From: Alnus glutinosa
Taxonomy: Eukaryota > Streptophyta > Magnoliopsida > Fagales > Betulaceae
Assembly (NCBI RefSeq): GCF_958979055.1
Contig: NC_084891.1
Span: forward strand, 2,298,501 to 2,362,500
Direction of reading: 5' to 3'
Length of the DNA: 64,000 bases
Shown here: piece by piece, positions 1 to 10,974 of the stretch
How the letters are laid out: each line of letters starts with the position of its first letter
How positions within the stretch are numbered: the first letter of the stretch is position 1
Notes under the pieces: generated by a model
The model's input: only the letters and a program-made list of their open reading frames with translations
Told to the model about the DNA's origin: nothing
The model's database searches: none
Made by a program: the position numbers and the translations under genes

Positions 1-2129
1 ATTAAAAACAAGAAAACAAAAAAGAGTGAATAAATAAGGTACAACCTTTCTCAATCAATGACATCAAAGTTAAAATGTCCTATTAAATGATTTGTAACAT
101 CACAAGAACAGAGAGAATGTCCCACTCGTCCAAAAGGGAGGTGCTCAAAACACAAGTCAAAAGAAACGCAATTTGAAGAAAGTGATCAAACTTTTCATAT
201 TATAGAAAAGCCACTTAGAGAAAGAACTTGCTTGAATGCTGTTGTGAGCAAAATATCGCTGCCTACTTTTGTGAAAGCTAGCATCCACACGTTCCCAAGG
301 TACCTGAGTGAGACCTCTGATCATCTCCTCTACATATAGGAAAGAAGAATGCTCATAACAACCAGAAGTGAATGGAAAGAATAAATTAAAACAATAATTT
401 TGGTTTAGAAAAGAACAAAAAAAAAAAAAAAAAAACATGACAGGCGTATGTTGTCAAAGCACAACGGTAATGAACTCAATTATGGGACACTTAGAAAGTA
501 CCTATCGCAATTAAATTGAAGGTATCATGTCTATCGGATTCTTCTCAGGTGGACCTTGTTCAAGAATCTAATAAAGATGCCATCTGCTATACTTTAAAGT
601 TTAGAGAAATTACAATATTGAAAACATTATCGGCAATTATCAAGTGCAAGTTGGGAATTTAAATGATGTTTAATTGAATATTGATTTGATATAAAAGTTC
701 CATGACTGCTAGTACTGTCTAGAGAACATGAGAAATGCAACATGGTCGGGAATCAAATGCAGCAATAAATAAAGGAATAGTACAGACATAAATTGTGATA
801 CTAGGCTCAAGGCTACTACTTCTTTGTAGATCTCCATATACGACATACGTAAAAGAAACTCTCGATCCACATCCTAATGTTCAAAAACAAATTATGACAT
901 TTACTTAGTCCCATATCCGATCCCTATGTGGTAAAACTGTTGAGCAAAATTATAAATCCAAAGCGCTAGAAATCAAGATCATTAGTCACAGAAAAGTTGC
1001 CTTCAAGTCACAAACCTATAGAATAAAATGATCTAAAAATTTCATTGCTTTCCTCGAGGCAAGATCTAAAGACTCGATGAACGAAAGTTTCAAGTGGAAC
1101 AGGAAGAGTTCATTGTTTGAAGCAATGCAGTAAGAACAAGCACCAGACCAATCACCTATATCAATTGTACCAATACATGAGCCCTAAGAAATTATTAAAT
1201 GGAAATTTGTCACATTTTGCTATGAGCCTTATTATTAGGGGTGTGGCAGAAGAAGTGTGGGGTGGCTTTGTGTGGAAGAAATGCGTGGAAGTGGGATTCT
1301 TGAAGGAACGTGACTGAAGCTAGCTAGGAGTGCAAGACAGTAGCGAAGTTAGTGGTTTAAGTGTGCTGCAACTCTAGAATAATAGTTAGTGGGTCCATGT
1401 TTCTATGTTAGTAAGTGGGTCAGTTAATTGTATATATGCATTTCATTAGTGGGTTAATAGCTTAATTAGTGGGTATTGTAGTATGGGTTTAGTGGGTAGT
1501 TGTTTATTTTAGCTTGTCTTTGTATTTAAATTCAACTTTTATTATTAATGGGGGTAACTAGAAAATTATCCAAAGGTTCATCTCTTAGAGCATTCCTAGT
1601 AGCCTCATCAAATTTTACTCACCAAAGTAGTTAAAAACTACTTTTCTCTATTTTAGTGAACCACTTTTTTAAAATTCTCTCAACAGCCTCACCATTTTAA
1701 CTATTCACTATCACTATTCCACTTAAATAATACTTTTTTCAGATTTTTTTTATTCTTGCTCTATTTAATCTTTTTATACAACAAGCTATCATATACTTTT
1801 ATCTTGAGATTAGATCATTGCTAAGAAATTCACAGAAGTTTTCATTTAATTCTTAATTAAATTCAAGAAAGAAAGAAAGAAAAGATAAATGAAAGAACCA
1901 CAAATTTATGTCAGGGACAAAGAAACCTTCATGTCCATGAAATAAGGACATCATCCTGTGAGAGAGATGGGAGATGGGAGAAGAAAATGAGAGAAAAGAG
2001 AAAAAAAAAATGTGTTGATCATGTGAAACAAAATTGGTGAGTATTTTCACTCACCAAAACTTTTTGAATGAAAAAAAGGGATTGGCTCCTTGAATTACCA
2101 AATTATTATCTTTTATTGTCTTTTATCAT
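1..2129. other. AT-rich stretch without a recognisable gene
   Basis: I see no convincing gene here. Short open frames exist on both strands but have no family signature, and one at 157-438 (-) ends in a homopolymer-driven run of Phe. From about 1,586 the sequence has the look of a degraded foldback MITE, with the self-complementary stretch TTGGTGAGT/ACTCACCAA near 2,032-2,055, but I could not define both ends. If the CACTA end at 3,302 belongs to a large element, part of this stretch could be its interior. Confidence 0.5.
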
Positions 2130-2130
2130 T

Positions 2131-2455
2131 ATGTCATTTCAAATTTCACCCTCAAATATCTAGGCTCATAACACATTTGAAGTAATCGAAATTCCCAACC
2201 TCGCAAACAACCCATTTCCAAGGTGATTGTGCAGGCAAAAAGGAATCTTGTCAAATACGTTTCGGGACACCTAATTGCTGTTTTTTTTTTTTCATTAGTG
2301 TATTTCAAAATGGATCTTGCTTTAAGTACCTGTTGAATGGTTTCGAACAATTCATGCACAAAAAGAGGAATGACTCCCGGCTCTATGGCCGAGCCTCGCA
2401 TTGTATATATGCGTTTTCCCATTGTTTGTTTGCCCATAAGCAAACACACATGCAC
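2131..2455 (-). pseudogene. decayed kinesin motor-domain fragment (KIN-7/CENP-E-like), two exons
   Basis: Kinesins are microtubule motors whose head domain binds ATP through a P-loop. Read on the minus strand from about 2,441, the sequence gives VFAYGQT, then a GxxNGKT-type P-loop. After a 4-base ATAT insertion that shifts the frame, it gives TMRGS, EPGVIPL and HELFETIQQ, ending at a GT donor (CAG|GTACTT) near 2,331. This is the order and spacing of the KIN-7/CENP-E-like head around the P-loop. A second, more decayed block at about 2,131-2,203 resembles the next exon (REFLLRMSYMEIYNEE region). The rest of the motor, stalk and tail were not found in the window. The fragment abuts the CACTA subterminal repeats, so transposon capture or disruption is likely. 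Family assignment is from remembered kinesin motifs; decay and truncation are seen directly. Confidence 0.72.
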
Positions 2456-2735
2456 ATGTGATGGATCGTGGTACAATTATGTGATGGATGAATCGTAGTA
2501 TAATCACACAATTATGTGATCGATCGTGGTATGATCAATGTGATCGATCGTGGTACGATCAATGTGTGATCGATCATGGTAGGATCTTTGTGATTGATCA
2601 TGGTACAATCATGTGTGATCGATCGTGGTACAATCAATGTGATCGACCGTGGTACGATCAATGTGATTGATCGTGGTACGATCTAAGTATGATCGATCGT
2701 GGTGGGATCTAAGTGTAATCGATCGTGGTATAATT
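2456..2735. repeat. minisatellite of about 11 units, 23-26 bp
   Basis: The unit is close to TGTGATCGATCGTGGTACGA followed by TCAA. It is repeated about eleven times with small changes. The self-complementary GATCGATC core recurs in many units. It sits between the kinesin fragment and the CACTA subterminal region, and is probably part of the CACTA end. Confidence 0.85.
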
Positions 2736-3302
2736 TATTATTATTTTTTTCTATTTTTTTAAATGTATAGGGTCAATAGCGACGACCTCAATTATCGCTG
2801 CTATTGGCCTATTATTAGCAGTGAGGTTTATAAGTCGCCGCTATTGATTTAGCATCAGCAGCGACTTTAAATGTCGACGCTAATGAATATGATTTATTAA
2901 TTTTTTTCTATTTTTTTTTATTGTGTGGGGTCAATAGTGGCGACTCCAATTGTCGCTGCTTATGACTCATTATTAGCGGCGATATTTAAAAGTTGCCGCT
3001 ATTGATCCAGCACCTGAATATGATTTATTATTTTTTTTTTTATTGTGTAGGGTCAATAGTGGCGACTTTCTGTTGCCGCTATATATTGACCCATTATTAG
3101 CGGCAACCCTTGTTTGTTGCCGCTAATTATCAACCATCAACAATGACGTGTGAGTGTTTCCGTTGATAGTCAATTATCGACACTGCTATAAAGGATCATT
3201 AGCGGCAACAAATGATCGCAGCTAATGATTTAGTGTACATTTACAGTAACTTTTTAGCAGCGACACCAAAGTTAGCCGCTAATTTGCAAATTTCTTGTAG
3301 TG
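2736..3302 (-). mobile_element. terminal region of a CACTA (En/Spm) DNA transposon
   Basis: The minus strand starting at 3,302 reads CACTACAAGAAATTTGC, the hallmark terminal inverted repeat of plant CACTA elements. Inside it lie repeated short motifs such as TAGCGGCGAC, AGTCGCCGCT and related forms in both orientations, as expected for subterminal transposase-binding repeats. The opposite end (CACTAC on the plus strand) is not present in the window, so the element is truncated or extends left. The last element base, 3,302, is exactly where homology with unit B begins. Confidence 0.82.
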
Positions 3303-4019
3303 CATGGTCCTTTATCGTATTGGTCCCTCCTAAATGGTAGCCAAGCAGCAGAAAAGTAATCTTTTCTTCGATCCACACTGAATAAATGCAGTTGGGGGTA
3401 CTCTTAAAGTTCATCAAAAGTTGTAAACAAGTGGAAGTTGTGTGGGCTTTGTTTTGTAGCAAGAGAACAAATTGGATCAAGCCCAACCGCCCAATCTAGG
3501 CTTCGGCAGGGCAGACCTAATTTTCTTTTCTAAACCTTTTAAAGTATTTTAATATTACTCTCTATACTTTAACCACTCTCTTAAGCTTAAGCATAAGCAC
3601 TTTGTACACAGTAAGGGAATTGTTTATTAATTAATGAGAGTTCACATAAGAGACAAACCAATGCATTTGACAGTATTTTCTTTCAACTTGCAGTATTGAA
3701 CTTTTCTAAATTTTCATCGTTTTTGCAATTTATCTTAAATTTAAAAAACTCTCAATTAGTATTGGATTTATACATCTCTTATACAAAAGATGTGTAATAA
3801 GCGAATGAAAGCAAACATTTTTCATATATCTGTATAATGCTTATTATATAGCATTTATACCGGCTAATATGTTGGTCTCATGAAATCATAATTTGTTGAA
3901 ACAACAACATGCTTCTCTCTATATTTGATCGGTTAGTATTCAACAAAACTATTTTTAACACCATGAATTAATAGTCTAATTCTTATAAAAGATTTTCTAA
4001 TTTCAATTATTTTTCTAAC
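3303..4019. other. noncoding start of unit A
   Basis: No gene is seen. The stretch is matched in unit B (41,055-41,785). Its second half is also matched in unit C (36,330-36,770), for example CTTAAGCTTAAGC followed by ACTTTGTACAC. The ORF on the minus strand at 3,241-3,486 crosses the CACTA boundary and is not conserved. Confidence 0.6.
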
Positions 4020-4770
4020 AGATCGGTAGATGTGCTCATGACTACCAAGAGGAAGATACCTACTTCACCCACACATGCTTTAATTTCCCTTTTTTACGCC
4101 GTCAGATTCCTATGTATGATATTGGAATATATATTGGCCTCTTAGTGATGCTTGTGGACGTCTCAACGGTGGCTTCAACTATAGATGTATATATCCCATG
4201 TGATTTCACTCTTGATCTTCAATGTTTATTTAATTTCTGAAAGCTTGAAACATGGAGGCCATGAACACTCTCTCTTTCTTGCTGTTAATTCTAATAGAAG
4301 ATGTCATGTTTGTAATTGCACTAATTAATTCTAATGAGAAACTCGGTGTGTATTTGTATGCATTAATTGTGATTTTATTTTGGGTTTTCGAATGTGCAAC
4401 TCTTCCACTCGTAGCTAGGCACAAACATAATGATCATATCCTCAAGCTCACCGCTATTGTATAATTTGTGAAGAAAAAAGAGATTTAAATCATTAGTTTT
4501 ATTATTGTGTAGACTATATGTGACTTCTCTACTCATCCTCAATGCATTTTAGGAAAATGTCTATCTATTAAGTTTGGTAGTACTTTCACATATGACTATT
4601 TTTACCAGCACCTTTTTACTTTTGTTTCAAGGACTATTCCTCCCTACCATGCGATGCTTGTGGTAAGGCTTTGGATGACGTGCCCCTAGAATGTACTCAA
4701 TGCAAATGTAATGTCAATGGCTTTTGTTCGTGTCTCAGAGAAATTAAAATAACAAAAAAAGTCGAGTGAT
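4020..4770 (+). pseudogene. DC1-domain gene remnant (C-terminal modules), unit A
   Basis: DC1 modules are Cys/His-rich plant zinc-binding domains related to C1 domains. This remnant is homologous to the 3' third of the full DC1 gene at 13.7 kb. It keeps recognisable pieces: GRCAHDYQ at about 4,026, DACGRLNGGFNYRC-like sequence near 4,150, ECATLPLVARHKHNDH near 4,392-4,440, a module with CDFSTHPQCILGK near 4,510, and CDACGKALDDVPLECTQCKC near 4,650. Frame changes and many stops break it throughout. The same remnant exists in unit B at 41.8 kb, so the decay predates the A/B duplication. Confidence 0.85.
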
Positions 4771-5032
4771 GGTTGGAGAAAGCCAGCAACAATAGCCTTA
4801 GACTCGCCCCAAGGCATGGAGATTTCAAAGTTTGCTAGCTATCATGGAACACACACTCTCCCTCCTAAGAGGTTTGATTATATCTTTAACTATCAAAGTT
4901 TAGGAAAATAGAATTTGGCCAAGAGCTCATCAATATATTTTGTACATTGTGTTTATATATATATAGTTTATTGGTGAATGACCGAATAATATTAATGATG
5001 AAAAGGATGTTTGGTTTAGCATGTTTAAGGGA

Positions 5033-5248
5033 AGAGTAATGTTTCTTACACAACTCTCATATAATTTTTGTGCAACTCTAACTACTTTTTTCTTTTTCTT
5101 TATTTCTTTATTTTTTATTTTTTATGATCAACTATTGGATTTATTTTCCGATAGGTAGACCCTAAATATTCAATGGTTTATCTTAAAAAAAAAAATTGTT
5201 AAAATTATATAAAAATTGTGTAAGAGTTTTGCAAGAAACATTACTCTT
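5033..5248. mobile_element. 216-bp MITE present only in unit A
   Basis: The ends are inverted repeats: AAGAGTAATGTTTCTTACAC on the left and the complementary GAAACATTACTCTT on the right, with further pairing inward. Unit B reads straight through at the matching site (TTTAAGGAAAAGG near 42,540). It therefore inserted in A after the duplication, or was lost from B. The imperfect 8-9 bp flanking repeat (TTTAAGGGA / TAAAGGAAA) would fit a Mutator- or hAT-type MITE. Confidence 0.8.
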
Positions 5249-5592
5249 AAAGGAAAGGTTATCTTGATTCTCAATAATTGCTTCAAAATAGTATTCACAG
5301 GTTGAATATTTGTGTTTAAATTAAAGTTAATTTATCTTCTTCTTTTTCTTTTTTATTTATTTATTTAAACCCCTATGCCATACTCATTTCTATTTGTGAC
5401 AACTGTTTTTTTTTTTTTTCCCTATATTATGCGATTAAAAAACAAAAAAATTGGACTCTTGGTCTTGGATATGGAGCCAATTAAAGACGCCCCTTGTATT
5501 ATAAAAGATTGGAATTCCTTATTATTATTCAACAATCATTACGAATAGTTACTTAGATTATGACCAAGTGTTGAAAAAACCAAACCAACCGT

Positions 5593-6879
5593 TTGCTCAA
5601 AACACACACGGCAACGGTGATTTATTCTTCTGCCTCTGGTTTGCCATGTGAAGCAACGGTGCCGGATCTTATATATGTTTCTGTTAAGGGGTGGAAGTGT
5701 TCTCTAATTGACAGTTCTTTTCTTGTTTATATTGCTAATATGATTAAAAATATCCCTTTGTGCCCATCTTTGCCTCCGGACAAAATTATTTGGGATGGTA
5801 CGTCTAATGGTGTGTTTTTAGTTAGAAGTGCTTATCATTTAGGCTGAGATTTGTTGCATAGTAAAAAAGGGGAATGTTCCTCCGCTTCTAATAGAAGTGA
5901 CTTCTGGAAGAGATTCTGTGCTATTAAAGCTCCTAATTCTTTAAAAAATTTTATGTGGAGAGCTTGTCAAAATTTGTTACCCTCCAGGCGGAATTTACTG
6001 AGAAAAAGTGTGGTAGATAACTCTCTCTGCTCTTGCTGTAACTTAGTAGAAGAGTCTATTGTCCATGCTTTATGGAACTGCCCTGGGGCTCAAGATGTGT
6101 GGGGTTGTGGCCCTGTTCTGTTTCAGAAGTGCCCTTATATATTTTCTGGTATGTTTGAACTTGTTTCATATTTATATAATAAACTAAATGATGACTTGTT
6201 GAGTGTTGCAGTGGCTGTTTTTCATAAAACTTGGTTGAGAAGGAACCAGCTTATTTTTGATGAGCAGTTCTCTGCCCCAATGGTGGTGTTTAATGAAGCT
6301 TCTAGATTGATTGATGAGTTTAGTACTTTTAACAGGAAGGAGTCTTTGTTAAGGGCTCCTGTTGTTCAAGATTTAACTGGAGGTAAAGTTTGGAAACCTC
6401 CTGAAGTTGGTCTTTGGAAGGTGAATTGGGATGCATCTGTAAATGTGAATGATGGGGTGATTGGATTGGGTTGTGTTATAAGGAATGATGAGGGTCTCGT
6501 TATGGGGGCTAAATGCTGTGTATATAAAGTTCAGGCTGATTCTTTATTGGCAAAGGCCATGGCTGCTCTCTTTGCTGTGGATTTTTGCCTTGATATGGGC
6601 CTTGCTAATATTGTATGTGAAGGGGACTCTCTGCAGATCATTAAGGGGATATGTAATGTAGATGGTCAGCATGACTGTATTGGGCATTTTTTGCTGGAAA
6701 TTAGACAAAAAGCTTTTTGTTTTTCTGTTTGTAAATGTACTCATTGTTGTAGAGAAGCTAATGTAGTTGCCCATATGTTAGCTAGAAAGGCTTCCTCAAG
6801 GTGCCTACCTCGCATTTCTGCCTCTTTAAAGCAAGTAAAGCTAGAGGCAGTCTACGTACGTGTGAGGGTTAGCTTGTAA
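5593..6879 (+). pseudogene. 5'-truncated LINE reverse-transcriptase fragment: zf-RVT plus RNase H
   Basis: This is the C-terminal part of a plant LINE (L1-type) pol. The first open segment ends in a TGA at 5,848-5,850; the second runs 5,851-6,879 in the same frame. In order I see a zf-RVT-like block (WKRFCAIKAPNSLKNFMWRA, then LCSCC and ESIVHALWNC) and an RNase H-like RVT_3 domain (VNWDAS, GLGCVIRNDEG, AKAMAALFAVDF, CEGDSLQII, REANVVAHMLARKA). No RT core remains. The last about 25 codons (from about 6,806) are not LINE: the same bases occur in unit B at 42,975 without the LINE. Loss of the 5' end is typical of LINE insertion. Unit B lacks it, having about 90 bp of other sequence at this spot. 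Confidence 0.85.
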
Positions 6880-6920
6880 AAAATATGTTTACTAATTTGT
6901 GGACTCTTTTCAGTCTTTTG
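6806..6920 (+). pseudogene. 3'-UTR remnant of the small membrane-protein gene, unit A
   Basis: Bases from CCTCGCATTTCTGCC through GTACGTGTGAGGGTT and GCTTGTAAAAA to TGTGGACTC match the 3' flank of the small-protein gene at 16,390-16,465. The equivalent in unit B is at 42,970-43,080. The coding part is gone. It follows a DC1 remnant just as the small gene follows DC1 downstream, so it marks an older copy of the same gene pair. Confidence 0.7.
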
Positions 6921-8163
6921 CAAGTTATTTATTTATTTATTTATTAATTTTAATAATATATTAACACTTTTATAACTCAATCATAAAAATAGAACAAATT
7001 ATTTTACCAAAATAATATTACATATACATTCAGAAATTTCTTTAATCCAAACCTGATCTATGAACTATTTAACGGTAGCTTGAACTAAGACATGCACCGC
7101 CTTATTAAAGATTCTACTATTATGAACAATCTGCATGCCAACTAGAGAGAATTTAAAATAATACGAGTGTCAGCCACTAATTATCTAATTTTACTCCAAT
7201 TACGCTCATTAGAACTCACAACCTTAATCACTTAAAAGTGCATCACATTTAATGGAGATGGACCGAATTGAATGTGACTTACATAGTCTTCCCACTTTAG
7301 ATCATGATTGAGCCAATCTCATTCTCTCTAAAGTTATGTTTTTTTTTATGTAAAATGTTTTTTTTTTTTTTTTAAGAAATAGGTTGGCGACTTTCGGCAA
7401 CTTCCGGCGAGGTCGATCTGGAGGTTCGAGAAACAGAAATTTAAACTCGAAAAATGGTTTACGAAATTTAAAAATGGAAACCATTTTTTAAAACTAAAAA
7501 AACTTTTCTAGTCAAACTGAAAATATTTTCAATATAACTATCACTTTCGGTTATACCAAACAACAAAAAATACAAAAAAATATATATCGCAGAACCAAGC
7601 ATAGCCTTTGTCTTTTTTTATTTCAGTCAAGTTGAGTTGAGTCCAAGAATTTCAGTGGGGTCCAATCCCATTAAAGTAAGTCATATTTTTTTTGGGTTAA
7701 GGTCCAGTATTAATTGTCCGTCATAAGCTCTTTTTTTAAAGAGATGATACAAGTAGAGATTAACAAGAACAAGAAAAATTAGAGGTTAACAAGAAAACAA
7801 ATGCAAAATGGGACAAAAATTTCTTATAAATTAATTTATAGAAAATTTTTTATGATTAACATATAAAAATGACATGTGTCCTTTCAACAGCATTCTAATG
7901 ATTGAAGGCACCCCACAAGTACATTTTTTAAAGAAACTCATCAATTGATGGCACATAGAATTGCTTAAACTTGATATTTTCTTATCTGATTCATCTTTCT
8001 ATCAAGCATGACAGGCACAGTTGTACTACCTCCTTGCTAAAGAAACCAAGTAAAAGATACTTAGAAAATATAACAAATTTCTCCTTGTAGAACCTGAAAA
8101 TATCAGTCTGTATTAACTGAATATCATTTCTCATCTCTAACAAATCTCTCCTTTTAGAATTTA
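6921..8163. other. noncoding stretch with a MITE-like segment
   Basis: No gene is seen. The segment at about 7,300-7,620 (GGTTTACGAAATTTAAAAA, GTCAAACTGAAAATATTTTC, ending ACCAAACAACAAAAAAT) belongs to a MITE family also found near 36,890-37,260, 43,490-43,790, 61,700-62,264 and at the right edge. The remainder is AT-rich and shared with unit B. Confidence 0.6.
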
Positions 8164-8811
8164 GAGTTAAATACACTTCTAGTCTTTGAGTTTTGAAAAC
8201 TTTATTTTTTAGTATTTGAGTTTCAATTCGCATCACAGAGGGTACCTCCATTTTGAAAAAAGACCAAATTAATACCTCAGTCAAGTTTTTCATTCAAAAA
8301 CTAACGGCCTGCTATGTGTCAACATCTGAGGGTGACATGTGTTTTAGTATAAAAAAATAAAAAAAATTTAAAAATAAATTAAAAAAATTGAAAAGAAGAA
8401 GAAGAAGAAGAGTGGTGGCTGAGCTACCCTCTTGACTGGCCTAGGCCATGGCAGTTAAAAAACAAAATAAAACAAAAAAAAAAGGTCAAGAACCACTCCC
8501 AATGGCCAAAACCCTTGACCAAATTTTATTTATTTATTTATTTTGTCATATGGTGGCCGAACCACCCCATGGCTGGTCAAGAGGGTGGTTCCTCTTCTTT
8601 TTCCTTTTTCTTTTTTAGTTTTTTCAATTTTTTTCAATTATTTTTTATTTTTTATTTTTTATATTAAAACACGTGTCAATTCTCAGGGGTTAACACCTGG
8701 TAGACCGTTAGTTTTTTGATGAAAAATTTGACTGAAGTACAAATTTAACCTTTTTTCAAAATGAAGGTGCCATCTATAAGACAGATTAAAACTCAAGTAC
8801 TAAAAAATACT
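8164..8811. mobile_element. foldback MITE, unit A copy
   Basis: It starts GAGTTAAATACACTTCTAG and is flanked by the 8-bp direct repeat AGAATTTA (8,156-8,163 and 8,812-8,819). The right inverted repeat is shortened compared with the complete copy at 44,325-45,091. The interior contains short palindromic blocks such as GGTGGCCGAACCACCCCATG. Confidence 0.82.
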
Positions 8812-8814
8812 AGA

Positions 8815-9170
8815 ATTTATTACTTACTGCATATACAAGTTCTTTCTTTATTTTTCTTTTTTAGTGGGCCATGCAAATCATTTTTTTTTTTTCCACCTAC
8901 AAGTTACTTGGCATAAAGTATTGAAATTCTGTCGGTGCAAATACTTTGCTTTGGACCCCTCTATTCTATAAGACTCACAAAATCTCAAAGAGGTGGCAGA
9001 ATACATACCTTAACCACTTGCCACGTCAATCCTCAAAAACACAATTTGCTTGCGTAGTAAGCAAGTGAATGCGCGCTGCTCACCTTGAGAATAAGGACTT
9101 GGCTCTGACGTGTGACACGCCAACGAATTCGTCAAGTATTTTACATAATTTGATAGCAAGGGCCGATGAG
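8815..9170 (+). repeat. DC1-upstream repeat, copy 1 of 3 (unit A)
   Basis: Contains AGTGGGCCATGCAAATC, ACAATTTGCTTGCGTAGTAAG and GACTTGGCTCT. These blocks are shared with the sequence at 10,975-11,235 and with the proximal promoter of the DC1 gene at 13,190-13,560. The three copies are spaced about 2.2 kb apart. Confidence 0.7.
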
Positions 9171-9274
9171 TAATTTACCATATTTTATAGAGTTCTTAGA
9201 ATATTTTAATATAACGATGAATTTATTGCAAATTAGGTAAATTACAAAAGTAAATTTTGCATTTTTTTTTTTTT

Positions 9275-9880
9275 AAAGAAAAATTACACATACTCTCGTC
9301 AAACCATCACCACATTGTCAATGTCTCCTATAAACTATTGATTGTGTCAGTTTTTTCCATGAACTACTAAACAATTTCAATGTCTCCTAATGACAAAAAT
9401 ACTCTTCATAATTTTTTTTAAAAAAACTTCAAATTATAGCAAAAACCTATAAAAATAAATATTAAAAAATACAAAAAATAAAATAAAAAACCAAGACAAT
9501 GTATTTGTCTTTTAATTTTTTTTCGTTTTAAAATTTTCTTTTCTAAAACTGAAAAAATAAAATTCTTAAAAAAATTGAAAAACCAATGCCGTCATTTTAT
9601 TTTTATTTTCATCGTTTTTATTTTTTTAGAACAATTAATTTTGTTTTTTAATTTTTTTAAGTTTTTAATTTTTTTTTTTTCAAATTTATAAGAATATTTT
9701 TGTCTTGTTGAACTTTTTTAAGGTCATTTTTATTTTTTTGTTGGCTTTGAGAGGAGCATTGACATTGTTTTGGTACTTTAGGGGTAGATTAACATAATTA
9801 ATAATTTGAAGGACATTGACAATTGAATGTTAGTTTAAAAAAAATATGTGTACTTTTATCTTTTCTAAAAGAAAAATCAA
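9275..9880. mobile_element. long-inverted-repeat MITE
   Basis: The left arm contains CATTGTCAATGTCTCCTATA and CAATTTCAATGTCTCC. The right arm contains the complementary GGAGCATTGACATTG and GGACATTGACAATTG and ends ATGTGTACTTTT. The interior is AT-rich. Related full or partial copies occur at about 10,330-10,500, 11,240-11,690, 12,230-12,750, 39,975-40,790, 45,575-46,180 and 48,620-49,080. Confidence 0.72.
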
Positions 9881-10974
9881 CTAATAGTTGTATTGGCCTC
9901 GTTGAGTGAATAGTAATGACTTATATTTTGTGAGACATCATTTTGCTTTTTAGAAGAAAAAATTATAAAATTATAAATTATTTTTATTTGGAATAACTTC
10001 ACAAATGAGTATCAAATTATACGCCGTTTTGAGATAAGGGTAGTGAACTAGCAAACATCTCAAACTAGGGTATCCAAGTTTCCAAATGTCTCACTTAAAG
10101 GTACTTCGTTAGGATTCGAAGTACCCAAAATACTCATATTTTTTTTTTCTAAAAGAAAAAAAATGCTAGGATTTAGTAGGATTTAGGTGTTGGTCAAAAT
10201 TTAATAGAATTTATAAAAATACTTATGCCTGAATCTTTGAAAAATTTAAATTTTTTTTTTTTTTTAAAAAAAAAAGTAAATACATGGGTATTTTGAGAAT
10301 TTAGTTGTTGGTCAGACTTTTTTTAGTTTTTTTTTTTAAATTCTAATAATTTTATGAAGGGTATTTTTGTCATTAGAGGGGGACATTGACATTTTTTTTT
10401 TTGTAATTTAAGGGGAGCATTGATAAAATTGGTAGTTTGAGGGGGACATTGACAATGAAATTATAGTTTGAGGAGGGTTTTGTGTACTTTTCAAAAAAAA
10501 AAAAAAAACTTAAAAAGTCTTAAATCACCGATTATTCAAAAAGTTAAAGTTAAAAGAAAATGATAAATTTTTAAATTTAATTAATACTTTAATACTCTCA
10601 TTTATGTATGAATTGAATAAAGACCAATATGTAAAATATTCATTTAAAATGTGAGGTGAATTACATAAATAAAAGAATTGAGAATTTAATAAGCAATCAA
10701 AATTTAACATCTTAATCGGCCAAAGTAAAGCTAAGAATTGTGAAAAGAAAGAAAATTATTAGAGCTCATTCTAGCTTCTTTTTTATGCCTTCTAGATGAC
10801 ATGGATTTAATAAAAACAAAAGTTTATCTTAAAATGTGACGTACGAAATGTAATTTTTTAAGCAAAAAAATTAAATCCACGTCATCCAGAAAGAATTCTA
10901 ACATTTCTCGAAAAGAAATAAGCAATCAAAATTAGAATATAATTTACCTTCTCACAAGATACGTTTAGGTAGCT
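9881..10974. other. AT-rich noncoding stretch of unit A
   Basis: No gene is seen. It contains degraded foldback fragments (for example ACGCCGTTTTGAGATAAGG near 10,022, related to 46,340) and right arms of the long-inverted-repeat MITE near 10,430-10,500. It is colinear with unit B. Confidence 0.6.

Noticed and set aside
157-438. 93-codon minus-strand ORF
   Set aside because: Begins in a T/A homopolymer (poly-Phe); no family signature recognised, though part of an exon cannot be excluded.
1117-1317. 66-codon plus-strand ORF
   Set aside because: No homologue recognised, no splice or leader context, and short enough to occur by chance.
1586-2076. Possible MITE (AGAGCATTCCTAGTAGCCTC start and TTGGTGAGT palindrome)
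   Set aside because: No matching right end or target duplication could be found.
2456-3240. CRISPR-like regular repeats
   Set aside because: Units are adjacent and variable without unique spacers, in a plant genome; it is a minisatellite plus CACTA subterminal repeats.
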